A DNA stretch of 53,713 nt from Paratractidigestivibacter sp963649365 (GCA_963649365.1 CAVJHQ010000003.1:1-53713); one strand, 5' to 3'. Shown: positions 1-9,084, counted from the stretch's first letter. Translations and numbers: made by a program. The notes: generated by a model not told the origin, from the sequence alone.

Positions 1-464
1 CCGACGAGCGCAAGAAGAAGTACGACTTCTCCGACGGCTACTACGAGACCTACGTCTCCATCGCGGCCAAGGCCGGCGGCGACATCAAGTCTCTCGACGA
101 CATCAAGGGCAAGACGGTCGCCGCCAAGACCGCGACCATCGGTGCCTCCTGCGCCGAGAGCATGAAGGACGAGTACGGTTTGACCATCACGTACTTCGAT
201 ACCACCGACCTTATGTTCCAGGACGTCCTTACCGGCAACTCCGTCGTGTGCTTCGAGGATTACCCGGTCATGGCGTACGGCATCACGCAGGGCAACGGCT
301 TCGAGATCATCGACACCGTCAAGGGCGAGTTCTCCGCGCAGTACGGCTTTGCCGTCAAGAAGGGCGAGAACGCCGACCTTCTTGCCGCCTTCGACGCCGG
401 CCTGGCCAACATCAAGAGCTCCGGCAAGTATGACGAGATCTGCGCCAAGTACCTGGGCGAGTAG
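1..464 (+). CDS. Amino acid ABC transporter substrate-binding protein (C-terminal part)
   Basis: The frame is open from base 3 to a TAG at 462-464, giving about 153 residues; the N-terminus lies upstream of the window. The sequence has the pattern of the second lobe of family 3 periplasmic-binding-like proteins: an early YDFSDGYYET segment, a SLDDIKGKTVAAKTAT hinge-like region, and a tail ending in a short KYDEICAKYLGE helix. These proteins capture a polar amino acid outside the membrane and deliver it to the permease. The permease and ATPase genes follow directly, which supports the call. The exact ligand cannot be read from the sequence. No lipobox is visible because the start is missing. 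Confidence 0.9.
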   Translation, partial: DERKKKYDFSDGYYETYVSIAAKAGGDIKSLDDIKGKTVAAKTATIGASCAESMKDEYGLTITYFDTTDLMFQDVLTGNSVVCFEDYPVMAYGITQGNGFEIIDTVKGEFSAQYGFAVKKGENADLLAAFDAGLANIKSSGKYDEICAKYLGE

Positions 465-479
465 CAAGTATCGATGGCG

Positions 480-510
480 GGGCGTCCCGTGCGCGGGGCG
501 CCCGTCTTTT
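480..510 (+). terminator. Hairpin plus T-run between binding protein and permease
   Basis: GGGCGTCCC (480-488) pairs with GGGGCGCCC (495-503) with one G-U pair, followed by GTCTTTT. This looks like a weak intrinsic terminator or a 3'-stabilising hairpin. Such an element after a binding-protein gene would give more binding protein than permease; that role is inference. Confidence 0.5.
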
Positions 511-524
511 ATGTTTACGCATAG

Positions 525-1213
525 ATGGGATTTCAAATGGGTCTAGCAGAACTCGTCCAGACGTTCGAGGAGGCGGGGCCGCTGCTGCTGGGCGGCCTGC
601 AGATGACGGCTTTCGTGACCGTCCTCTCGCTGTTCCTCGCGCTATTCCTGGGCATCTTCACCTGCCTCATGAACATGTCGAAGATCGCGCCCCTGCGCGG
701 CATCGCGAAGTTCTACATCTGGATCATCCGCGGCACGCCGATGCTCGTGCAGGGCTTCTACGTGTACTTCGCCATGCCGCAGCTCATCCAGCTCATTACG
801 GGCACGAACTTCCGCATCGACGTCGTCACGGCGACGGTCTTTACCATGACGCTCAACGCGGGCGCGTACATGTCCGAGATTTTCCGCGGCTCTATCCAGT
901 CGGTCGATAAGGGCCAGATGGAGGCCGCCCGCAGCCTCGGCGTCGGGTATGCGCCCTCGATGACTAAGATTATTATTCCTCAGGCGATTCGAATCTGCCT
1001 GCCGAGCCTGGTCAACCAGGTGATCATCACCCTCAAGGACTCCACGATCATGTACGCTATCGGCCTGCCCGAGATCATGAACCAGGCCAAGGTCTACGTG
1101 GGCCGCACGTTCAACTCGTTCTCGACCTACACGCTGGTCGCGCTTATCTTCCTCGTGGTCACGAGCCTGCTGATGGTCGCGTCGTCCGCCCTCGAGAAAA
1201 GGATCCGCAAATA

Positions 1214-1214
<1 letters not shown>
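525..1214 (+). CDS. Amino acid ABC transporter permease
   Basis: A 229-residue integral membrane protein of the HisM/GlnP-type permease family. It has about five hydrophobic segments and the EAA-type cytoplasmic loop around residues 125-150 (QMEAARSLGVGY ... IIIPQAIR) that docks on the ATPase. The early IIRGTPMLVQ motif is also typical of polar amino acid permeases. The stop codon overlaps the start of the ATPase gene by one base (TAATG), so the two are translationally coupled. An alternative ATG at 537 has a slightly better purine-rich upstream sequence than the ATG at 525, so the first four residues are uncertain. With its neighbours it would import a polar amino acid. Confidence 0.93.
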
Positions 1215-1948
<734 letters not shown>

Positions 1949-1976
1949 GGGGAGAGACGGACGGCGTCTGCGCTTC

Positions 1977-2903
1977 CTAAGCCGTTGGCTGCAAGGTTTG
2001 GAGCACGTCGGTGTGGTCGCCGGCGTGCTCTTTTCTGTAGGCGGCCGGCGAGGTGCCGATCCTCTCGCGGAACTTGGTGATGAAGTAGCTCGAGCTGGAG
2101 AAACCGCAGCTCGCGGCCACCGTGGCCACGCTCGCGTCGCTGGAAAGAAGGAGCCGCGACGCCTCCAGGAGGCGCGCGTTCAGCACGTACTCCGTGAGCG
2201 TGCAGCCGAGCTGCCGCTTGAACTCGCGGCAGCAGGTGGATTTGGCAAAGCCGATGTGGGCGGCGACGTCGTCGAGGGAGATCGGCTCGCAGAGGTGCTC
2301 GCCGATGTATTCGAGCGCGGCGCGCATCTGGGGGCGGATGCTTTGGCCGGTCGCCGCGGCCTCGAGCGGGCCGTTCGTTATGAGGGTGTGCCAGGCGCTC
2401 GCGAGCCAGATAGCGATCTGGAGCTCGTCGGGGGTGTCGGAGCTGTAGTCGCGGTAGACCTTGAACAGAAGCGCGAGAAGCTCTTCTTGCCAGGGGATGG
2501 AGGGAGAGAAGCGCAGGTAGGGGAGGGCGCCGGGGCGGATGAACGGCTCGATGTGCTTTGACTGGACCACGCTTCCCTCGAAGCCGGCGATAAGGCGTGG
2601 GTGGAAGTCGAGGCAGATGTAGGTGGCGTCTGAGCCGGGGGCGTTCGCGATGGAGTGGAGCCGCCGGGAGTTGACGAAGAAGCCCTCGCCTTCGCCGAGC
2701 GTGAAGGTGTCGCCCTCGACGGAAACGCGGATGGAATCCTTAATGACGAGACAGAACTGCAGCTCATCGTGCCAGTGCCAGTCGATGAAGCCGAGGATGT
2801 TCTTCGACACGGTTGTTGTGTAGACGGCGAGGGGGAAGGCGAACGAGCCGTGGCGCGTGAGCTCGTGGCCCTTGCGGTCGATGCGGATGTCGTAGGTCTG
2901 CAT
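1977..2903 (-). CDS. AraC family transcriptional regulator with N-terminal cupin
   Basis: A 308-residue protein with an N-terminal cupin-like sensor (HWHDELQF near residues 43-50, then GEGFFVNSRRLHSI) and a C-terminal AraC-type double helix-turn-helix (about residues 190-295, including SLDDVAAHIGFAKSTCCREFK and VAASCGFSSSSYFITKFRERIG). The layout is that of effector-sensing sugar or metabolite regulators. The start ATG lies 6 bases after the stop of the upstream B3/B4 gene, so both are probably on one transcript. It may control that operon or the divergent M20 hydrolase; this is inference. The ligand is unknown. Confidence 0.9.
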   Translation of the reverse strand: MQTYDIRIDRKGHELTRHGSFAFPLAVYTTTVSKNILGFIDWHWHDELQFCLVIKDSIRVSVEGDTFTLGEGEGFFVNSRRLHSIANAPGSDATYICLDFHPRLIAGFEGSVVQSKHIEPFIRPGALPYLRFSPSIPWQEELLALLFKVYRDYSSDTPDELQIAIWLASAWHTLITNGPLEAAATGQSIRPQMRAALEYIGEHLCEPISLDDVAAHIGFAKSTCCREFKRQLGCTLTEYVLNARLLEASRLLLSSDASVATVAASCGFSSSSYFITKFRERIGTSPAAYRKEHAGDHTDVLQTLQPTA

Positions 2904-2909
2904 GGGCGG

Positions 2910-3605
2910 CTACTGGACGAGGCGGACGGTCGCTTCGCAGCCGAAGATCGCGCGAAGGTGCCGCGCGAGGTCCTCGCATGCGGCCATGACCTGGTCGTCG
3001 TTGACGCCGAGGAAGCCGTCGATGGGGAAGAGGAGGTCGAGGCCGGCCGTCGTCTCGACCTTGCCGTTCTCGCTTTGGCGCCAGGTCCAGCGACGGGTGT
3101 GGACGAGGTTGCCGGCGGCGTAGACGAGCTCGCCGGGTGCGAGCGTCGGGTCGTCTTCGGCTGCGCCGAGCTCCACGAAGCGGTCGCCCTCGCGAGAAAA
3201 TCGCAGCTCAAGGTGCTTATCGGGCCCCATGGCGTGCGCGCCGAGGGGCAGGCCGTAGCTGATGGAGATGGCGTTGCCCAGGTCGACGACGGGGTTGACG
3301 CGCCAGAGCCCCTTGCCCTTGGCGATGCGGCGAAGCAGCGCGATGTTGCTGGAGGGGTATCGGCTGGGGCTCATGCCGAGCGCGTGGAACGCCTCGCGAT
3401 ACGGCTGGACGCGCGGGTCGTCGCTTGCCTTCGTGTCGACCAAGGCCTTCTCGGCCTCGCGAACGGCATCGTCCAGGAGCGCGTCGACGTCCGCGCGCTC
3501 CGGCAGCGAGTTGTCCACGCCGCGCGCCTCCACGACTCCGACGCAGATGCCGGGCAGCGCTTCTTGCACGGAGGGGTCGATGGTGAAGGGGATGGCGCTT
3601 GTCAC
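2910..3605 (-). CDS. B3/B4 tRNA-binding domain protein
   Basis: About 231 residues resembling the free-standing B3/B4 domain family (the domain that forms part of the phenylalanyl-tRNA synthetase beta subunit; COG3382-like). Features include YREAFHALGMSPSRYPSSN, a GLWRVNPVVDLGNAISI core and a LLFPIDGFLGVND C-terminal stretch. I place the start at the GTG at 3605-3603 because GAGGAG sits at proper spacing upstream. A TTG at 3623 would add six residues. Proteins of this family have been proposed to act on mischarged or free amino acid substrates, but the function of this stand-alone form is not established. It is the first gene of a two-gene unit with the AraC regulator. Confidence 0.8.
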   Translation of the reverse strand: MTSAIPFTIDPSVQEALPGICVGVVEARGVDNSLPERADVDALLDDAVREAEKALVDTKASDDPRVQPYREAFHALGMSPSRYPSSNIALLRRIAKGKGLWRVNPVVDLGNAISISYGLPLGAHAMGPDKHLELRFSREGDRFVELGAAEDDPTLAPGELVYAAGNLVHTRRWTWRQSENGKVETTAGLDLLFPIDGFLGVNDDQVMAACEDLARHLRAIFGCEATVRLVQ

Positions 3606-3714
3606 GGTTTTCTCCTCGAGCAAGGGCTGATATTTGCGCGAACAGCAAGATAGCTAAATCATGCGTCAAGCTAGTTATATAAATACAGCGAAAAGAGCAA
3701 TAACGTAACATCAT

Positions 3715-3776
3715 CGAAAGGAGCGGGGCGATGAATCCGCCTTGTCCGGCCTATCCCCGGCGCAGCGCTCCTTTCG
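3715..3776 (+). promoter_or_regulatory. Leader hairpin enclosing a Shine-Dalgarno and a short reading frame
   Basis: CGAAAGGAGCG (3715-3725) is perfectly complementary to CGCTCCTTTCG (3766-3776). The left arm contains the AAGGAG ribosome binding site of a 16-codon frame starting at 3731, so pairing would hide it. The element lies 35 bases upstream of the M20 hydrolase start. An A+T-rich stretch with TATAAA at 3678-3683 precedes it and could hold the promoter. Role as a translational or transcriptional attenuator is inference. Confidence 0.5.
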
Positions 3777-3781
3777 TGTAG
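3731..3781 (+). CDS. Possible 16-residue leader peptide
   Basis: ATG at 3731 is preceded by AAAGGAGCGGGGCG and followed by 15 further sense codons and TAG at 3779-3781 (MNPPCPAYPRRSAPFV, rich in proline and arginine). The right arm of the leader hairpin falls within its last codons, so a translating ribosome would open the stem. This geometry is what a regulatory upstream frame would show, but no homology supports it and the frame is short enough to be chance. Confidence 0.3.
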   Translation: MNPPCPAYPRRSAPFV

Positions 3782-3811
3782 GGAAACCAGCATGGAAGGA
3801 GCATAGCCGCC

Positions 3812-4954
3812 ATGAAGAAAGACCTGATCGCGTTTTTGCAGAAGGCTGTCCAGACCCGCAGTTATTCCGATGAGGAGGGGCCGATGGCCGAGCTTGTCGT
3901 CGCCGAGATGCGCAGGCTCGGCTACGACGAGGCGTACATCGACGAGACGGGCAACGCCGTGGGGCGCATCGGCGACGGCCCCAAGGTCATCCACTTCGAC
4001 GGGCATATGGACACGGTGCAGGTCAACGACCCGCAGGACTGGGAGCACGATCCCTTCGGCGGCGAGATCGTCGACGGCGAGCTGTGGGGCCGCGGCTCGG
4101 TCGACATGAAGGGCGGCCTGTGCGCCGCGATTCACGCCGCGGCCGCCGCTCGCGACGCCGGGCTTCTTGCCGGCAAGACGGTCTACGTGACGGGCACCGT
4201 CTGCGAGGAGTACTGCGACGGCGTCAACCTTGAGCTCTTCTACGGCGACACTGGCTTGAAGCCTGACTTCTGCGTGATCTGCGAGCCCAGCGGCAACCTG
4301 ATCACGCTCGGCCACAAGGGCAAGGCGCAGGTGCGCATCACGGCCCACGGCGTGTCGGCCCACGGGTCGGCTCCCGAGAAGGGCAAGAACGCCGTTTACG
4401 AGATGGCGGAGATTATCCAGCGCGTCGAGGCGCTGAACGCGCGCCTGTTCAAGGCCGACGCCCCGCACGGAACCATCGTGCTGTCGGATATCTCGTGCGT
4501 CTCGGCGTCGTTGAACGCCGTGCCGTCCGAGTGCTCGATCTACCTGGACCGCCGCCTCGCACTGGGCGAGACGCTCGACCAGGTCCGCGCCGAGATGGAC
4601 GAGCTCGTGGCTGGCAAGGACGCCACCTGGGAGGTCGGCTGCCTCGACCACGTGAGCTGGAAAGGCCGCGGCCTGCATTACGTCCCCATGCACGACCCTT
4701 GGAAGACCGCGGAGGACGCGCCTATCGCTCAGGCGCTTATCGACGCCTACGCTGAGGTGTACGGCCACGCGCCCGAGGAGTTCGACTTCTGGGACTTCGG
4801 CACCAACGGCATCACGCCGATCGCCCACGGCGTGCCGACGATCGGCTTCGGCCCTGGCCCCTACAAGCTTGCGCACATGACCAACGAGCACACCCCCGTG
4901 GCCGACGTCGAGCGCGCCTTCGAGGTCTACAAGCGGCTCATCGCCAACCTATGA
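3812..4954 (+). CDS. M20 family metallohydrolase (YgeY/peptidase-like)
   Basis: A 380-residue cytosolic M20-type dinuclear zinc hydrolase. Visible metal and catalytic positions are FDGHMDTV (H65, D67), RGSVDMKGG (D98, bridging) and the CEEY pair (E132/E133), with a later GHKGKAQVRI lid-domain region and TNEHTPVADV near the C-terminus supplying the last histidine. The pattern is close to the YgeY-like hydrolases linked to purine or amino acid catabolism, but acetylornithine/succinyl-diaminopimelate-type deacylases look similar, so the substrate is left open. A ribosome binding site (AAGGAG) lies 12 bases upstream. The stop codon is inside the left end of a palindromic repeat. Confidence 0.85.
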   Translation: MKKDLIAFLQKAVQTRSYSDEEGPMAELVVAEMRRLGYDEAYIDETGNAVGRIGDGPKVIHFDGHMDTVQVNDPQDWEHDPFGGEIVDGELWGRGSVDMKGGLCAAIHAAAAARDAGLLAGKTVYVTGTVCEEYCDGVNLELFYGDTGLKPDFCVICEPSGNLITLGHKGKAQVRITAHGVSAHGSAPEKGKNAVYEMAEIIQRVEALNARLFKADAPHGTIVLSDISCVSASLNAVPSECSIYLDRRLALGETLDQVRAEMDELVAGKDATWEVGCLDHVSWKGRGLHYVPMHDPWKTAEDAPIAQALIDAYAEVYGHAPEEFDFWDFGTNGITPIAHGVPTIGFGPGPYKLAHMTNEHTPVADVERAFEVYKRLIANL

Positions 4955-5091
4955 CCAGTTTGGGGACGTTGGTTGCAGCTCTCAAATGAGAGTTTTGGGG
5001 ACACAGGTTGTCTGCCATGCGCTGTGCGGCGGGCAACCTGTGTCCCCGTTTTACTCAAATGAGAGCTGCGACCAACGTCCCCAAAGTGGTC
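4953..5091. repeat. Long nested palindrome, family 1, copy A
   Basis: Outer arms carry TTTGGGGACGTTGGTTGCAG and its complement, ending in GACC/GGTC. An inner pair of arms carries GGGGACACAGGTTGTCTGCC and GGGCAACCTGTGTCCCC. CTCAAATGAGAG is present beside both arms. The whole could fold into one long stem. A second copy lies after the MFS gene at 6420-6594. It resembles REP/REPIN-like elements mobilised in trans; no transposase is in the window. Confidence 0.85.
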
Positions 5092-5120
5092 ATTCGCTGG
5101 TAGAATGCCTTGCGTCAATG

Positions 5121-5159
5121 AGTGGCCCATCGCGGCGTAAGTCCAATTGATGGGCCGCT
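5121..5159 (+). promoter_or_regulatory. Hairpin in the 5' region of the MFS gene
   Basis: AGTGGCCCATC (5121-5131) pairs with GATGGGCCGCT (5149-5159) with one G-U pair. TAGAAT at 5101-5106 could be a -10 box just outside the repeat. There is no T-run, so the hairpin is more likely a leader structure than a terminator. Confidence 0.35.
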
Positions 5160-5219
5160 CGACGTGAATCGCCTCTTTTCGGGTGGCCGGATTCTGTTGC
5201 CGTCCGAAAGGAAGACCCC

Positions 5220-6419
5220 ATGGCGAAGACGAAGACCTCCTCGATCCCGGCCCCGACCGCGCGTCCGCGCTTGTGGACCCGCGACCTTGTGCTCATCATC
5301 CTCGTGAACCTTTGTGTGTTCACGAACCACATCATGAGCCTCTCGACCTTCCCGTTCTATATTCAGGAGCTTGGCGGCAGCGAGGCGGTGTCCGGCGCCT
5401 GCGCCGCGCTCTTCTCGCTGGTGGCGGTGCTTGTTCGTCCCTTTGTCGGCTGGTGGCTGGACAACGGCGCGCGCCGCGTCGTGCTTATCGTCGGGCTGCT
5501 CGGCCTCGCCCTTGCGCCTGCCGGATACGTCGCGGTGCCTGTGCTCTCGGTGGCGCTGACGTTTCGCATGGTGCACGGCGCGGCGCTGAGCTTCTCGAAC
5601 TCGACCACGGCGACCGTTGCCTCGGATGTGATCTGCAAGGAGCGCTTCGCCGAGGGCATGGGCTTCTTCGGCATGGCAACGGCGCTGGCTTCTGCCGTCG
5701 CGCCCGCGCTTGGCCTCGAGCTCATGGGGTTCGGCTTCAATGTGCTTTATGGCGCGGCGGCCGTCATCTCGCTTGCGGCCCTCGCGCTGTTCTCGTTTGT
5801 TCGCTCGTCGCATCCGGCGGTCGAGAGACGCCCGCTTTCGCTGAAGGCGTTGATAAACCGAGACTCCCTGCCTGCGACGGTCACCATGCTCGTCTTTATG
5901 TTCACGTTCGGCGCGCTCGAGAACTTCGTCGCCATCTACGCGAGCGCAAATGATCTGCCTTCTGCATCAATGTTCTTTGTGATTATGGCTGTTATGCTGC
6001 TGCTTGTCCGAGTCTTTCTGGGGCGCTTGGTCGATAAGAAGGGCGAGGCGGTCTTTGTTTACACGGGCAATCTGGCAATGCTCGCGGCGCTTCTCCTGCT
6101 CGCCTTCGTTCCGTGCTCGGCGACGTTTTATCTTGCGGCCGCTCTTGCCGGGTACGGTTTCGGCGGCTTGGAGCCTGCCTTGCAGTCGATGGCCGTCCAC
6201 ACCGCCTCGGACGAGACGCGCGGCTCGGCGAACTCGACGTTTCTTTGCGGCTATGACATCGGGTATGGACTTGGCGGCGGCGTCGCGGGCGCGCTGATCA
6301 CCGCGGTCGGGTATGCCCGCATGTGGGCGATCGTCTCGCTCGCCTGCGTCGCATCCATGGCCGTCTACTACTTCTGGGCTCGCCACAGCAAGACGAGCTT
6401 CTCGCTCAACCTCACCTGA
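5220..6419 (+). CDS. MFS transporter
   Basis: A 399-residue major facilitator superfamily protein with about twelve hydrophobic segments. The loop between helices 2 and 3 has the family motif-A pattern (RPFVGWWLDNGARR near residues 72-85), and a related pattern recurs in the second half (GRLVDKKGEAV). A short cytoplasmic N-terminal tail precedes the first helix. The C-terminus is a short basic/polar tail. Substrate cannot be inferred; drug/metabolite efflux and sugar or acid transport are all possible. The gene stands alone between two copies of palindromic repeat family 1, and a strong AAAGGAAG ribosome binding site precedes the ATG. Confidence 0.88.
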   Translation: MAKTKTSSIPAPTARPRLWTRDLVLIILVNLCVFTNHIMSLSTFPFYIQELGGSEAVSGACAALFSLVAVLVRPFVGWWLDNGARRVVLIVGLLGLALAPAGYVAVPVLSVALTFRMVHGAALSFSNSTTATVASDVICKERFAEGMGFFGMATALASAVAPALGLELMGFGFNVLYGAAAVISLAALALFSFVRSSHPAVERRPLSLKALINRDSLPATVTMLVFMFTFGALENFVAIYASANDLPSASMFFVIMAVMLLLVRVFLGRLVDKKGEAVFVYTGNLAMLAALLLLAFVPCSATFYLAAALAGYGFGGLEPALQSMAVHTASDETRGSANSTFLCGYDIGYGLGGGVAGALITAVGYARMWAIVSLACVASMAVYYFWARHSKTSFSLNLT

Positions 6420-6594
6420 TGAGAGCTTTGGGGACGTTGGTTCTAGCTCTCAAATGAGAGCTTTGGGGACACAGGTTGTCTGCCGTACGCTGCGCGGCGG
6501 GCAACCTGTGTCCCCGTTTTACTCAAATGAGAGCTGCAACCAACGTCCCCAAACTAGTCAAATGAGGACTGCAACCAACGTCCCCAAAACGGTC
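6420..6594. repeat. Long nested palindrome, family 1, copy B
   Basis: Same inner and outer arms as the copy at 4953-5091 (GGGGACGTTGGTT, GGGGACACAGGTTGTCTGCC and their complements). The right-hand outer arm is present twice: CTGCAACCAACGTCCCC occurs at about 6535-6550 and again at 6570-6586. It begins right after the MFS stop codon and ends 23 bases before the probable dnaX -10 box. Confidence 0.85.
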
Positions 6595-6616
6595 AGGGGG
6601 CGAGGGGGAGCGCGGG

Positions 6617-6622
6617 TATACT
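6617..6622 (+). promoter_or_regulatory. Probable -10 box of dnaX
   Basis: TATACT 35 bases before the dnaX ATG in an otherwise very G-rich stretch. No good -35 box is visible 17 bases upstream. GGAGG at 6648-6652 is the ribosome binding site. Confidence 0.4.
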
Positions 6623-6656
6623 GGAACGTCAGCAAACAGACACGCCCGGAGGCCGC

Positions 6657-8924
6657 ATGGAATCGCTGTACACAAAGTATCGCCCGCAGACGTTTGAGCA
6701 GGTCGTCGGCCAGAAGCACGTGGTCGAGACCCTCATGCGCGCCGTGTCTGAGCACAAGACGAGCCACGCGTATCTTTTCTGCGGACCCCGCGGCACGGGC
6801 AAGACGACCATGGCGCGCCTGCTCGCAAAGGCCCTCATGTGCGAGAAGGGCGAGGGCGAGATGCCGGACGGCACCTGCGAGCAGTGCCGCCTGATCGCCG
6901 CCGGCGAGCACCCCGACGTCGCCGAGCTCGACGCCGCCTCCCGCACCGGCGTGGACAACGTCCGCGACGAGATCATCAGCCGCGTCAACTACGCCCCGAC
7001 GATGGGACGTTACAAGGTTTATATCATCGACGAGGTCCACATGCTCACAACGGCGGCGTTCAACGCGCTGCTCAAGACCCTCGAGGAGCCTCCCGAGCAC
7101 GTCGTCTTCATCATGTGCACGACCGACCCGCAAAAGGTCCTGCCCACGATTCTCTCGCGCGTCCAGCGCTTCGATTTCCACTCCATCGCGCCCGACGAGA
7201 TGCAGGCGCACCTGGCCTACGTCTGCGGCCGAGAGGGCTTCACCTACGACGACGCGGCCCTCGACCTCATCGTCCGCCACGCGCGCGGCGGCATGCGCGA
7301 CGCGCTGACCTCGCTCGAGCAGCTCTCGGTCTTCGGCAACGGCAACATCGGCGTCAAGGCGGCGCAGGACTTCCTGGGCGAGGTCTCGGGCTCCGTCCTC
7401 GGCACCACTTCGACGGCCCTGGCCCAGCGAGACGTGCCGACCCTCTTTGCCGAGGTCGAGAAGCTCGTCGGCTCCGGTCGCGACCTGCTGCAGTTTACGC
7501 GTGAGCTTGCCGCCCACGTGCGCGACGTCTACGTGTGCGCCATAGCGCCCGAGGCCACGGGCGTCGTGAGCGCGACCGGCGACGCACTCGAGGCCTTGCG
7601 CGCCGAGGCCGCGGCGTTCGGCTCGGCCGACCGCGTGGCTCGCGCGTTGACCGTGCTCGGCGACGCGTCGAGCGAGATGCGCACCGCCACCAACCAGCGG
7701 CTCGTTCTGGAGATTGCCTTCACAAGAATCGCGCGCCCCGAGACGGACCTTACCCTGGAGTCGCTCGCGGACCGGCTCGCGATCCTCGAGCAGAAGGTCG
7801 CGAGCGGGCAGGTCGCGGCAGCATCGCCTGCGGCTCCGGCGCCCCAGCCCGCCGCCCCCGCGGACCCGCGCCCGACCGCCGCCGCGCAGGCGCCCGCCCC
7901 GACCCAGGCGCCCGCCCCGACTCAGACACCCGTGCGCACGGCCCCTGCGCCCTCCGCCGCCCAGCCCGCGCCTGCCCAGGCCGTCGCCCAGCCCACCACC
8001 ACGCCCGCCGCCGCAACGGCCCCGCGCACGGCCCCCGTGGCGCCCGCCGCCCTGCAGCGCGCCTGGAAGCAGGTCGTCGACACCCTGGTAAAGACGGCGC
8101 CCGCGAAGGGGTCGCTGGTCCTGAACGCCTCGCCCGTCTCCGACGACGGCGAGACCCTGACCATCGGCCTTCCCGCCGGCTCTCGCTTCGCGCTGAGAAT
8201 GCTGGAAAGAAGCGACGTCCGCGCCGCCGTCGAGCCGGTCGTTCAGTCGGTCTTCGGCGCCCGCAAGCTGGCCGTCGTCGAGCAGGGCGCCTCGGCTGCG
8301 CCGTCCCGTCCCGCGGCCCCCGCCCCCTCGCGGACCGCACCTGCACAGGCGCCTGCCCCGGCGCCTCGCCAGCCGATCTCGTCTCCCGGCCCGCAGGCCT
8401 CCCCTGCGCCTCGACCCGCGGCCCCGGCCCAGCAGCCGGTGGCCCGGACCGCGCCGCAGCCGGCCTCGGCCGTGCCGCCCGAGCCCGAGTACGCGCCGGC
8501 ATCCGCCTATGCGGACGTCGCCCCGGCGGAGGAGTACCCGATGCCTTGGGACGCTCCCGCACAGGCCCCCGCCGCAGCCACCGCCCCTGCCCAGCAGCCC
8601 GTCTCGTCGCAACCCGCCGCAGGCCAGGCGGATCAGGGCGGCTCAGCGGCGCCAACGACCGCGCCGGCCCCCGCCCCCTCGCCGGTCGCGGACGCATCCG
8701 CGGCCCCGCAGGTCGAGAACATCACCCCGGAGTTCAGCGACATCCTGAGCGACCTCACCGCGGTCTTCGGGGCCCCGACCAAGGTTTCTGTAGAGGCGGC
8801 GAACCCCGGCCCCGACGACGCCGACCTCCCGTATGATGACGAGGGCGCCGGCGCTCCCGACGCGGCGGACCCCACCGCCGAGTTCGCCGACGAGCCCGTC
8901 GACGACGCGGACGCGGACGACTAG
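6657..8924 (+). CDS. dnaX: DNA polymerase III subunit gamma/tau
   Basis: A 755-residue clamp-loader ATPase. The AAA+ core occupies about residues 1-220 (Walker A GPRGTGKTT, Walker B-type IIDEVHML, sensor 1 MCTTDPQK), followed by the lid and collar domains to about 370. The zinc module keeps C62, C74 and C77, but the usual second cysteine is D71. Residues about 385-750 are an Ala/Pro-rich tail with a short folded segment (LQRAWKQVVDTLVKTAP ... around 470-540), typical of tau-like C-termini. No A-run slippery site for a programmed gamma frameshift is visible. It heads the conserved dnaX-ybaB-recR cluster. Confidence 0.97.
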   Translation: MESLYTKYRPQTFEQVVGQKHVVETLMRAVSEHKTSHAYLFCGPRGTGKTTMARLLAKALMCEKGEGEMPDGTCEQCRLIAAGEHPDVAELDAASRTGVDNVRDEIISRVNYAPTMGRYKVYIIDEVHMLTTAAFNALLKTLEEPPEHVVFIMCTTDPQKVLPTILSRVQRFDFHSIAPDEMQAHLAYVCGREGFTYDDAALDLIVRHARGGMRDALTSLEQLSVFGNGNIGVKAAQDFLGEVSGSVLGTTSTALAQRDVPTLFAEVEKLVGSGRDLLQFTRELAAHVRDVYVCAIAPEATGVVSATGDALEALRAEAAAFGSADRVARALTVLGDASSEMRTATNQRLVLEIAFTRIARPETDLTLESLADRLAILEQKVASGQVAAASPAAPAPQPAAPADPRPTAAAQAPAPTQAPAPTQTPVRTAPAPSAAQPAPAQAVAQPTTTPAAATAPRTAPVAPAALQRAWKQVVDTLVKTAPAKGSLVLNASPVSDDGETLTIGLPAGSRFALRMLERSDVRAAVEPVVQSVFGARKLAVVEQGASAAPSRPAAPAPSRTAPAQAPAPAPRQPISSPGPQASPAPRPAAPAQQPVARTAPQPASAVPPEPEYAPASAYADVAPAEEYPMPWDAPAQAPAAATAPAQQPVSSQPAAGQADQGGSAAPTTAPAPAPSPVADASAAPQVENITPEFSDILSDLTAVFGAPTKVSVEAANPGPDDADLPYDDEGAGAPDAADPTAEFADEPVDDADADD

Positions 8925-9084
8925 CCCCGCGCCCCGCCGGCGGCCGAGCACGTCTCGCCCGCCGACCCGCGCACGCCCCGTCCGCCGAGCGGCGCACGCC
9001 CGCGCCGACCCGCGCCCCGCGCGCGGCCCGCACCAACCGCAAGCGCTTCTTTCCAGCGAAGCCGAACCGAGAGGAACGAACAGC

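Noticed and set aside
6600..6656. Possible SRP RNA gene upstream of dnaX, as found in many Gram-positive bacteria
   Set aside because: Only a palindromic repeat and a promoter-like sequence are present; the conserved SRP RNA tip motif is not seen.
7800..8700. Programmed frameshift site in dnaX producing gamma
   Set aside because: No run of A residues followed by a suitable stem and early stop was found in the tail region.
8925..9084. Coding extension of ybaB back into the dnaX end
   Set aside because: The frame is open, but the sequence is Arg/Pro/Ala shadow coding, and the true start has a ribosome binding site at 9071-9080.
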